A stretch of DNA of 22,509 bases from Porticoccaceae bacterium (GTDB lineage: Bacteria; Pseudomonadota; Gammaproteobacteria; Pseudomonadales; Porticoccaceae). Location of the stretch: the NCBI GenBank assembly GCA_002710745.1, contig PALW01000024.1:20038-42546 (forward strand), in the 5' to 3' direction. Below, piece after piece: positions 1 through 6,565 of the stretch (position 1 is the first letter of the stretch; each line of letters begins with the position of its first letter). The notes under the pieces are model-generated. The model made no database searches. It was not told where the DNA came from and worked only from the letters and a program-made list of their open reading frames with translations. The position numbers and the translations under genes are program-made.

Positions 1-625
1 ATCCGATGCAAATCAATCGGTTGAACGTGTTTCCTCAAGCATTAATCCCATTGAATATCTATTCTCTCTCTGGGGTCATAAGGTTGAGGGGGTATTTACG
101 GAAGAAGCATTGAACAGCGTGGTAAGAGATATTGGATTAAAGTATGAGACGGATGAATTCATTGATTTTGAAGTTGTTTTAAAGACTAATAGGCCAGGAA
201 TAGTCCATTTGACTGATTCAGATTCAAATATCACAAGTGCGGTGTTGTTGGAGGTAAGAGAAGAGTCTATATTGCTATTCGATTTAAATGGTAAATCATC
301 TATAAAACTGGAAATCTTTTTAGAACGGTGGACAGGGTCTTTCAGTTATTTATGGGCGCCGCCAAAACAATTTAAAGTTTTAAAATTTGGTGATGAAAAT
401 AAGGACGGACTAGTTTGGCTGCAAGATAAATTGACGGAAATTTATACTAACAAACAAAGATTGATAACGGGCGGAAGATTTACTCAGGCGGTTTTTGATG
501 AGATTGTTTTATTTCAAAAACAAAATAATATAAAACCTGATGGAATTGTTGGCAGAAGAACTATTATGCTGATTAATCAACTTACTAATGAAGACATACC
601 ACTAATAATTCAAGAGAGTGGTTAA
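1..625 (+). CDS. gspA: GspA/ExeA-family protein, C-terminal part (5' truncated by window)
   Basis: The reading frame is open from base 2 to the TAA at 623-625, so this is the 3' end of a longer gene; an internal TTG at 110 is not the true start. The visible part holds a domain resembling the C39-peptidase-like region of ExeA/GspA (about the first 120 residues, ending in the WTGSFSYLWAPP stretch). A C-terminal peptidoglycan-binding type 1 domain follows (LVWLQDKL through FQKQNNIKPDGIVGRRT). In the family, an N-terminal AAA+ ATPase and one membrane segment precede these, and would lie upstream of the window. GspA works with GspB at the inner membrane and cell wall to let the type II secretion secretin assemble through peptidoglycan. 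gspB follows after 3 bp, which supports the call. The catalytic role of the C39-like domain is not established from this sequence. Confidence 0.82.
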   Translation, partial: SDANQSVERVSSSINPIEYLFSLWGHKVEGVFTEEALNSVVRDIGLKYETDEFIDFEVVLKTNRPGIVHLTDSDSNITSAVLLEVREESILLFDLNGKSSIKLEIFLERWTGSFSYLWAPPKQFKVLKFGDENKDGLVWLQDKLTEIYTNKQRLITGGRFTQAVFDEIVLFQKQNNIKPDGIVGRRTIMLINQLTNEDIPLIIQESG

Positions 626-628
626 GGG

Positions 629-1165
629 ATGTCTTACATACTTAAAGCCTTGAAAAAGGCTGAAAATGATAGAGCAAAAGATAATCCCTCTAGGATTGAG
701 GATATTTTAAGCACTGATCTGGCATCTCATCGCCAAGAGAAAGAAAAATACTTTTATAAAACCCTGATCATTTTTGTTGTTTCAACATTAATTATTGCCG
801 CGTTGTACTTAATTTCAGAGCAATATGAGATTACTGAAAACTCTTTTATAGAGATCCCTTTCAAAGAAGGATTGCCTGATGCAGCTAATCAAAACTTAAG
901 TAAAGAGAGCCCTATTTTGAGTATTGAGAATGATATTCTTGACGAGGTATTCATTTCGGAAACCAGTGATTATAAATTGCCAGATTTCGACTTATCCGGG
1001 TATATTTTTCTTGTGGAAGGGTCTCGTGCGAATCGGCTGTTTATTGAGGATAGAGCATACTCAGAAGGGGAGAGTGTTCATAATGGCTGGGCAATAAAGA
1101 CTATTATGGAGGACGGTTTTATAATTAAGAAAGGTGATGTAGAGGGGAAAATCCTCTTCCGTTAG
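629..1165 (+). CDS. gspB: GspB-like type II secretion accessory protein
   Basis: A 178-residue protein starting with the typical GspB N-terminus (MSYILKALKKAENDR). One hydrophobic membrane segment follows at about residues 43-62, so the topology is a short cytoplasmic tail and a periplasmic remainder. The last 50 residues, containing GSRANRLFIEDRAYSEGE, match the conserved C-terminal domain of GspB, a small beta domain thought to bind secretin or peptidoglycan. The protein is short for the family, with a brief linker and no proline-rich stretch. An AAGGG ribosome site overlaps the end of gspA and the 3-bp spacing implies translational coupling. Its stop overlaps the convergent aceK stop by 4 bp. 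Confidence 0.85.
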   Translation: MSYILKALKKAENDRAKDNPSRIEDILSTDLASHRQEKEKYFYKTLIIFVVSTLIIAALYLISEQYEITENSFIEIPFKEGLPDAANQNLSKESPILSIENDILDEVFISETSDYKLPDFDLSGYIFLVEGSRANRLFIEDRAYSEGESVHNGWAIKTIMEDGFIIKKGDVEGKILFR

Positions 1166-2925
1166 TCAGCGAATACCTCTAATTCTGAACTTTGACCGCG
1201 CTCAAATCTTTTGGCTCTGCGGTATGGGAACACATCAAGCACGAATCCACTCCTGATTTGGTTTTGCAAATTAATCCAAAAAGCCACGTCGTATAATTCG
1301 CTGTGAATTTTTTCAAACATTAGTCTTGCTTTGGCATTTCCAGAAAAAAACAATTTGAATTCCTCTGGGAAAATATCGTTGGGTCCGACCGTGTACCAGG
1401 TGCCAGCCTTCATTTCTTCATACTCATTTCGCGGAGGCGGAATTTTTCTAAAATTACAATCAGTAAGGGCCGCGATTTCATCATAATCATAAAAGACTAC
1501 CCTTCCATGTCGGGTTACGCCAAAGTTTTTGAGCGGCATATCACCTGGAAAAATATTTGCTGCGGCTAATTGTTTTATGCAGTTACCATACTCGTCCATA
1601 ACATCACTCATTTCTTCATCATTAGCGCTCTCAAGATATATATTAAGCGGTGTCATGTACCGTTCTGTATACAAATGGCGTATTAATATCGAATTACTAC
1701 TGATGACAATTTGTGAGGGTGCAACAGCGCTAAGCTCGTCTATTAACTCGCTAGAAAATCGTTCAAGAGGAAAAATCAGATTATCGAATTCTTGTGTGTC
1801 CGCCATTCTGCCGATTCGATCATATTGTGAGACTAGTTTATATTTTTCCTTGACTTCATTGTGTGTAACTTCTTTTGGAGGCGAAAAATTATCTTTTATA
1901 ATTTTGAAAACTATATTGTATGAAGGGAGTGTGAATACGGACATCACCATTCCTTTGATGCCGGGAGCAACCACAAATTGATCGCTTGAGTTATTTAGGT
2001 GATTTACTAGTTGTCTGTAAAACTCAGTTTTAGCATGTTTGGGAAATCCTAATGAATTATAAATTTCATAATCTAACTTTTTTGGCATTAAGTTCTTGAG
2101 GAAATGCGTGTACTGATAAGGTAGTGGTGAATCCACCATGAAATGATTTCTCGTGAAACTGAAAATAATGCTCAGTTCATCAGAATCAAAAACGATAGTA
2201 TCGACAAATAATTTATTCTGCCCATTATTTAAGACAACGATCGCTAAGGGAATAGTCTTGTCGCCAACACTTATTCGTCCAACCATATACGCGGCTTTAC
2301 TGCGATAAAAAGTTGATTCAAGAAGATCCACCCGGAGTTTCAAATTAGTTGTTTTTATAATTTTGACTACCTCCGAATTAAAAACATTCATTATGCAGTC
2401 AAGGTCAAAGTCTATATTTTCCCAAGGGAGAGAAAATTCTGCTTCTAATAAAATTTTTTGGCAAATGCTTCTGAAGTTAACGCCTTCATACCTTATAAAA
2501 ATACTATATTCTGCTTCAGGTGCTTCAATGAGTTGTGATGAAATTACATACACAACATCATCAGAAATTTTATCGTGATCATTGATATCGCTAAATATTG
2601 AGTTAAAAAAAGTTTCAGCGATCTCAAAGTTAGGAAAATTAAAAATAAGTTGTGTATATGCTGTTTTTGCATCACTCCATAACCCAAGGTCATTGATATC
2701 TTTATTCGTAATAACTCTCAAATATTCGACAGTTTGAGCAATTTTTGTTTTATATATTTCAAGTCTTTCGACATTTGCCTGACGTACACCGTGCCAGTCA
2801 GATTTTTCAAATCTAGCTTTAGCGGTAAGTGTGGAATTTAAATAATCTGCAAAATAACTTCTAAATCCATTGAGAATGGTTTTTGCCATTCTTCGAGCAG
2901 TTGAGTTATGAGTCAGTGGTTGCAT
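1162..2925 (-). CDS. aceK: Isocitrate dehydrogenase kinase/phosphatase AceK
   Basis: A 587-residue protein, close to E. coli AceK (578). AceK phosphorylates isocitrate dehydrogenase to inactivate it, diverting isocitrate into the glyoxylate shunt on acetate or fatty acids, and removes the phosphate with the same active site. The N-terminal half is the regulatory domain; the C-terminal half is the protein-kinase-like domain. The ATP-binding loop is APGIKGMVMSVF (320-331), with Lys341 (VFKIIKD) as the nucleotide-contacting lysine. Asp376 (RMADT) matches the residue needed for phosphatase activity, Asp462 and Asn467 (GDMPLKNFG) the catalytic pair, and Asp480 (DYDE) the metal ligand. All sit 5 residues after their E. 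coli equivalents, so it should be active. It is not beside aceB/aceA as in enterics; it follows the P-like gene by 24 bp, and the ribosome site is weak, so it may be translated from an upstream transcript. Confidence 0.97.
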   Translation of the reverse strand: MQPLTHNSTARRMAKTILNGFRSYFADYLNSTLTAKARFEKSDWHGVRQANVERLEIYKTKIAQTVEYLRVITNKDINDLGLWSDAKTAYTQLIFNFPNFEIAETFFNSIFSDINDHDKISDDVVYVISSQLIEAPEAEYSIFIRYEGVNFRSICQKILLEAEFSLPWENIDFDLDCIMNVFNSEVVKIIKTTNLKLRVDLLESTFYRSKAAYMVGRISVGDKTIPLAIVVLNNGQNKLFVDTIVFDSDELSIIFSFTRNHFMVDSPLPYQYTHFLKNLMPKKLDYEIYNSLGFPKHAKTEFYRQLVNHLNNSSDQFVVAPGIKGMVMSVFTLPSYNIVFKIIKDNFSPPKEVTHNEVKEKYKLVSQYDRIGRMADTQEFDNLIFPLERFSSELIDELSAVAPSQIVISSNSILIRHLYTERYMTPLNIYLESANDEEMSDVMDEYGNCIKQLAAANIFPGDMPLKNFGVTRHGRVVFYDYDEIAALTDCNFRKIPPPRNEYEEMKAGTWYTVGPNDIFPEEFKLFFSGNAKARLMFEKIHSELYDVAFWINLQNQIRSGFVLDVFPYRRAKRFERGQSSELEVFAD

Positions 2926-2949
2926 TGGTTCTTTATCAATATATGTGAT

Positions 2950-3600
2950 TTACTCAAGAATAGTAGTAAGTTCTTCCAACTGTTTTTGATTGAACTTTTT
3001 TGAGGCCGTTTTTTTAATTATTTTTGCGGGTTGAGGGTCAGCATCTATCGAAAACTTTTCTCCATTAACAAGCCTTTTGCAATATTTTTGAAAAACTTTG
3101 CTAAAAACTGGGAAGACTTTGGCATCTGTTTCACTATGCATTCGGAGCCATCCTGTGTCTTTTCCAGCTAAATACACGATGGGGTGAGACCACGTCTGGA
3201 TATTTTTTGGGCTCTCCTTTATACAGGCTTCATGATATGCTTCGTGAGGCGTAGGAAGTTGTCGAGGTAATTTGAAATAAACACATGCTTGAATCATTTT
3301 ATTTAGAGTTGGTAAGTACTCACTTTCAGTTATGATCTTTTCAGCAGCCTTGTATAAAATGTTACTGTTAAATTCATTAAGCTTGGCCAACCACAGTTTT
3401 TTAGCGAGATTCTCTGACTCACTGCTATCACCAAATGCACTGTAATACTGATTATGGTAGTTAACCTGGAACATCGCAAAGATCTCATTAATCGCGTCGA
3501 TTAAGTCAGGATCCTTATTAAGATGCCCAACTTCTATCTGCCAGCGCTTCGACGATACTTCTATTTCTGATCCGGTTTTCTGGATTTTGTCGTTTGACAT
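2950..3600 (-). CDS. Lambda-P-like replication protein, putative DnaB helicase loader
   Basis: A 216-residue soluble protein that I match to the phage lambda replication protein P family by length and pattern. It has a helical core with IDAINEIFAMF (34-44), WLAKLNEFN (70-78) and LPTLNKMIQAC (96-106), then a conserved-looking block LPTPHEAYHEAC (115-126) and a helix ending FQKYCKRLVNGE (170-181). Lambda P has the same order: IINGVF, RRQWVLAF, FLPSPGQFVAWC and the NVSELVDMVYEYC helix. P proteins load the replicative helicase DnaB. The ATG has a good AGGA site 8-9 bases upstream. No NTG codon occurs in frame until residue 43, so the 83-bp overlap with the DnaT-like gene appears real. The residues encoded in the overlap (1-28) look like a flexible tail. 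Position after a DnaT-family gene mirrors dnaT-dnaC. Family call by eye; function inferred. Confidence 0.68.
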   Translation of the reverse strand: MSNDKIQKTGSEIEVSSKRWQIEVGHLNKDPDLIDAINEIFAMFQVNYHNQYYSAFGDSSESENLAKKLWLAKLNEFNSNILYKAAEKIITESEYLPTLNKMIQACVYFKLPRQLPTPHEAYHEACIKESPKNIQTWSHPIVYLAGKDTGWLRMHSETDAKVFPVFSKVFQKYCKRLVNGEKFSIDADPQPAKIIKKTASKKFNQKQLEELTTILE

Positions 3601-4624
3601 TTTTATGTCCTATTTTTGGATTTATATTGAATGCCCACCTTCGTTTCACATATTGAAGAAATTTAGTGCTCCAGGACATTTGTGGATTACCATTTTCTTG
3701 CCAATATATTATAAATTCTTTTATCGAATCCTCAGCAAACTCCCTATTTATATTTGCCATTGCCAATACATCATATACGGCATTTTTGGGTTGCCAATCC
3801 TCTGTAATTGGCGTGGGATCATTATCATTTTTCATCAAGCCCGAGAAGAAATTCCATTGTCTTTTGACGTGTTGCACGAATTTGGAGTCCCAGGTATTCG
3901 ATTTATCTCCTCTATCCCTCCAATAGAGGACAAATTCAGGAATAGAATCTTCAATAAAGTTTCTATTAATTCCTCCTTTTGTCGATAAAATATCATATAC
4001 CTCTTGAGACGGTTTCCATTTGAAGTCAATTTCAAACTGCTTTTTTCTCGCATTTTCAATGGATTTGTTTTTTTGCCACTGACGCCAAACTTCCTTTATG
4101 AATTTTGATGACCAACCGTGTCTTGATATATTTCGTTCACGCCAGTACGACACGAATTGAGGAATTTGTTGGTTAGCAAAGTCTTTTGCAACACCAAGTT
4201 GTTCAAGTTGTCTGAAGGTTTCATCATCGGGAATCCAATCTGGGTTGATTGGCAAAGCTGGAGCATTATAAGATTGCTCCTCGAGATTGATATTATTAAC
4301 TGTGTCCGCTTGTTTTGAAGCATTCCCGCTTTCGTTAAGCAAATATAGGAATTTCCCATCAAGTTTTGGGTCTCCTGAAGTTGCGATGATGCCCATTTGA
4401 TGCAGATTGAAAAAAACTCGATATATGTCGTCATTAGTCCAAAAGGCACAGATGCTCGATAACTTGTTTAAATCTGTAGCATTCCATTTCAAGTTGTCAG
4501 ATTCTACTCCGTAACTAAAAAGTGAATTATCACGCAATATTTGAAGTAGGATCGCCTCGTCCACACCAATCGATGATGCAACCTCTGATGAAAAGAATAA
4601 AGTTTTATCTATTTTTTCTAGCAT
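3518..4624 (-). CDS. DnaT-like protein with winged-helix N-terminus and three tandem DnaT ssDNA-binding repeats
   Basis: A 368-residue protein. Residues 1-100 read as a winged-helix-type domain (GVDEAILLQILRD; FWTNDDIYRVFFNLHQMGII). Then come three copies of the DnaT C-terminal domain at about 130-184, 203-258 and 277-331. Each has an F-x-x-Y-W motif (FVSYW 157, FVLYW 231, FIIYW 304) followed by W-x-x-K-F-x(5)-R-x-W (171-183, 245-257, 318-330). E. coli DnaT (179 residues) has one such domain; it binds ssDNA and acts in PriA-dependent restart, handing over to DnaC-DnaB. Three copies suggest multivalent ssDNA binding. The C-terminal tail ends SIVEALADRSWAS and is encoded in the overlap with the next gene. 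The ATG at 4624 has an AAGGT site 7 bases upstream. Probable first gene of an operon with the P-like gene and aceK. Exact partner proteins are inferred. Confidence 0.83.
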   Translation of the reverse strand: MLEKIDKTLFFSSEVASSIGVDEAILLQILRDNSLFSYGVESDNLKWNATDLNKLSSICAFWTNDDIYRVFFNLHQMGIIATSGDPKLDGKFLYLLNESGNASKQADTVNNINLEEQSYNAPALPINPDWIPDDETFRQLEQLGVAKDFANQQIPQFVSYWRERNISRHGWSSKFIKEVWRQWQKNKSIENARKKQFEIDFKWKPSQEVYDILSTKGGINRNFIEDSIPEFVLYWRDRGDKSNTWDSKFVQHVKRQWNFFSGLMKNDNDPTPITEDWQPKNAVYDVLAMANINREFAEDSIKEFIIYWQENGNPQMSWSTKFLQYVKRRWAFNINPKIGHKNVKRQNPENRIRNRSIVEALADRSWAS

Positions 4625-4775
4625 TCAATTACCTTATCAGAAAGAGACGCTTTCTACGAGATACTGAGTTTAAGTTGCTTCTATATTTTAATTTAATACA
4701 ACAGGTTGGAGATGCAAAACGATTGATAAAAACGTATAGTTTTTTAGTTTAAAAATTTAAACAATGAGGATTTAA

Positions 4776-6146
4776 TTGGTATCTAAATTAAAAACAGCCT
4801 TTGTCTGCAATGAATGTGGTTCAGATTATCGTAAATGGCAGGGGCAGTGCACCGACTGCAATGCTTGGAATACATTGAGTGAGGTTAAGATAAATCCAAC
4901 TCCCAATGGAATATCTAGACATCAGCATGGTTTTTCAGGAGCCTCGAGTAGTTCTATAAATTTGTTGAAGGATGTCGAGCTTGACGAGGTCCCGCGTGTA
5001 AAGTCTGGAAATTCTGAGTTAGATTTAGTTTTGGGTGGTGGATTTGTCCTAGGTTCTTGTGTTCTTTTGGGCGGTGAGCCTGGGGCAGGAAAAAGTACCA
5101 TTCTTTTGCAAACCCTTTGTCATATGGCCAAAAATGAAAGCGCTTTGTACGTAACTGGAGAGGAATCTTCGCAGCAAGTAGCTATGCGAGCAAGACGCTT
5201 GGATCTCCCGATGGACAAATTACAAATCATGACCGAGACTTCGGTGGAGAATATATGTCTGATTGCCAGAGAAAAAAAACCAAGACTTCTTGTTGTTGAT
5301 TCAATTCAGGTGGTCCATTTAGAAGATATTACCTCGGCACCTGGCAGTGTCTCTCAGGTAAGAGAAAGTGCTGCAGCTTTGGTTAGATTTTCTAAACAAA
5401 CAAACACTATATTAATCATCGTCGGCCATGTTACTAAGGATGGAACTCTCGCAGGACCAAAGGTGCTTGAACACATGATTGATTGCTCTCTGATGCTGGA
5501 AGGGAGAAAAGATAGTCAATATCGAACATTGAGAGGGATTAAAAATCGTTTTGGGGCGGTCAACGAGCTAGGAGTTTTCGCGATGACTGAGCGTGGACTT
5601 AAAGGCGTTCCGAATCCCTCTGCTATTTTCCTGCAACGCAACGAGGAAGTATCTTCCGGAAGTATTGTGGTGGTCATTTGGGAGGGTACTCGACCTATGT
5701 TAGTGGAACTACAAGCGTTAGTAGACGACAGTCATTTGGGTAATCCAAGGAGGGTCAGTTTGGGTCTAGACAATAATAGACTATCAATGCTTATTGCTGT
5801 TCTTCATAGGCATGGGAATATTATGGTGGGAGATCAGGATGTATTTGTGAATGTTGTAGGTGGTGTAAAAATCATGGACACTTCTGCTGATTTGGCACTC
5901 GTTTTATCGATAATATCAAGTTTCAGAAATAAACCTATATCACGAGATGTTGTGGTTTTTGGAGAAGTTGGTCTATCTGGAGAAATTAGGCCAGTTTCAA
6001 GTGGTCAAGAGAGGCTAAAGGAAGCCATAAAACACGGTTTTACGAGGGCAATTGTCCCATTCGCAAATGTACCCAAAAAGCCTATCTCGGGGTTAAAAGT
6101 GATTGGTGTGAAAAAAATATTTGAGGCGCTCGAAGCACTTTTTTGA
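4776..6146 (+). CDS. radA: DNA repair protein RadA (Sms)
   Basis: A 456-residue protein, the usual RadA length. RadA is a RecA-related, DnaB-like ATPase that promotes branch migration of recombination intermediates during repair. The N-terminal zinc finger uses Cys11, Cys14, Cys25 and Cys28. The ATPase core has a Walker A motif GGEPGAGKST (99-108), a Walker B strand LLVVDSIQ (171-178) and the RadA-specific KNRFG motif (256-260). The C-terminal third is the Lon-protease-like domain. The start is TTG at 4776, with GAGGA at 4766-4770. This start puts the AFVCNECG zinc finger at the same distance from the N-terminus as in E. coli RadA. An ATG at 4764 just upstream runs into a stop after three codons. 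Transcribed divergently from the DnaT-like gene across a 151-bp gap. Confidence 0.97.
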   Translation: MVSKLKTAFVCNECGSDYRKWQGQCTDCNAWNTLSEVKINPTPNGISRHQHGFSGASSSSINLLKDVELDEVPRVKSGNSELDLVLGGGFVLGSCVLLGGEPGAGKSTILLQTLCHMAKNESALYVTGEESSQQVAMRARRLDLPMDKLQIMTETSVENICLIAREKKPRLLVVDSIQVVHLEDITSAPGSVSQVRESAAALVRFSKQTNTILIIVGHVTKDGTLAGPKVLEHMIDCSLMLEGRKDSQYRTLRGIKNRFGAVNELGVFAMTERGLKGVPNPSAIFLQRNEEVSSGSIVVVIWEGTRPMLVELQALVDDSHLGNPRRVSLGLDNNRLSMLIAVLHRHGNIMVGDQDVFVNVVGGVKIMDTSADLALVLSIISSFRNKPISRDVVVFGEVGLSGEIRPVSSGQERLKEAIKHGFTRAIVPFANVPKKPISGLKVIGVKKIFEALEALF

Positions 6147-6204
6147 TTCTACAATTCAAATGCGGATCTAAGTTTTCTAAGATCGACATGTGCGAATATT
6201 CGGT

Positions 6205-6233
6205 TTGACATTATCCAGTTACAAAGTTAGATT
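6205..6233 (+). promoter_or_regulatory. Sigma-70 type promoter for the B12 unit
   Basis: A perfect TTGACA -35 box (6205-6210) is followed, after a 17-base spacer, by TAGATT (6228-6233), a 4-of-6 match to the -10 consensus. Transcription would begin near 6240, about a dozen bases before the first paired base of the cobalamin riboswitch, which is the expected geometry. Found by inspection only. Confidence 0.65.
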
Positions 6234-6252
6234 GCGAGTGTTGTCTTTTTTG

Positions 6253-6439
6253 ATAGGTGCTGAGAACACTTCTTATGGTGCTCTGAGTTAAACGGGAAAT
6301 CGGTACTGTGTAAGCGAAACCCGATACTGCCCCCGCAACGGTATACAAAAATGTTTAATAAATAAGCCACTGTGCATCGAGCATGGGAAGGTTATTAAAC
6401 AGAACTTATGTTCATTTGTGAGTCCGGAGACCGGCCTAT
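6253..6439 (+). promoter_or_regulatory. Cobalamin (B12) riboswitch aptamer
   Basis: Conserved elements of the AdoCbl-type cobalamin riboswitch occur in the right order: GGTGC, AACGGGAAATCGGT, GCCCCCGCAACGG (6329-6341), AAGCCACTG (6363-6371), a CATGGGAAGG element, and the B12-box end GAGTCCGGAGACCGGCC (6420-6436). The closing P1 helix is visible, ATAGG (6253-6257) pairing with CCTAT (6435-6439). The aptamer lies between a promoter and a BtuB-type receptor gene, the classic location. Adenosylcobalamin binding should reduce expression of the downstream uptake genes. Confidence 0.95.
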
Positions 6440-6450
6440 TGGAACATCAA

Positions 6451-6565
6451 CGATCCACGGGGTGTGGAATCAATGATTATGAGTTTGATCAGATTGATCT
6501 GTGTTTCTTCATCCTTATTTTGTTTGTCAAATCGTTCGGGTGTGAACGAATAAAAAGGATATTAT
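6451..6565 (+). promoter_or_regulatory. Likely riboswitch expression platform (ribosome-site sequestration)
   Basis: Three structures are visible between aptamer and start codon. Directly after the aptamer is a hairpin GATCCAC-ggggt-GTGG(a)ATC (6452-6471), a candidate for the regulatory hairpin that contacts the aptamer. Then ATCCTT (6511-6516) is the exact complement of AAGGAT (6555-6560), the btuB ribosome site. Between them lies a perfect 6-bp stem TCGTTC/GAACGA (6532-6537 with 6544-6549). No GC-rich stem followed by a T-run is present, so control of translation initiation is more likely than transcription termination. Inferred from pairing alone. Confidence 0.5.

Noticed and set aside
2950..4624. 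Prophage remnant as explanation for the P-like gene
   Set aside because: No integrase, repressor, structural or lysis genes and no attachment-like repeats flank it; neighbours are ordinary chromosomal genes and the composition looks the same.
4747..4762. Inverted repeat GTTTAAA-AA-TTTAAAC upstream of radA
   Set aside because: Perfect but made almost only of A and T in an AT-rich gap; likely chance, with no second copy to suggest an operator.
4764..4775. ATG-AGG-ATT-TAA mini-ORF just before the TTG start of radA
   Set aside because: Three codons with no separate ribosome site; most simply chance around the GAGGA that serves the TTG start.
6158..6186. Terminator-like GATCT...AGATC pairing after radA
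   Set aside because: Only 5 bp with a long A/T-rich loop and no T-run after it.
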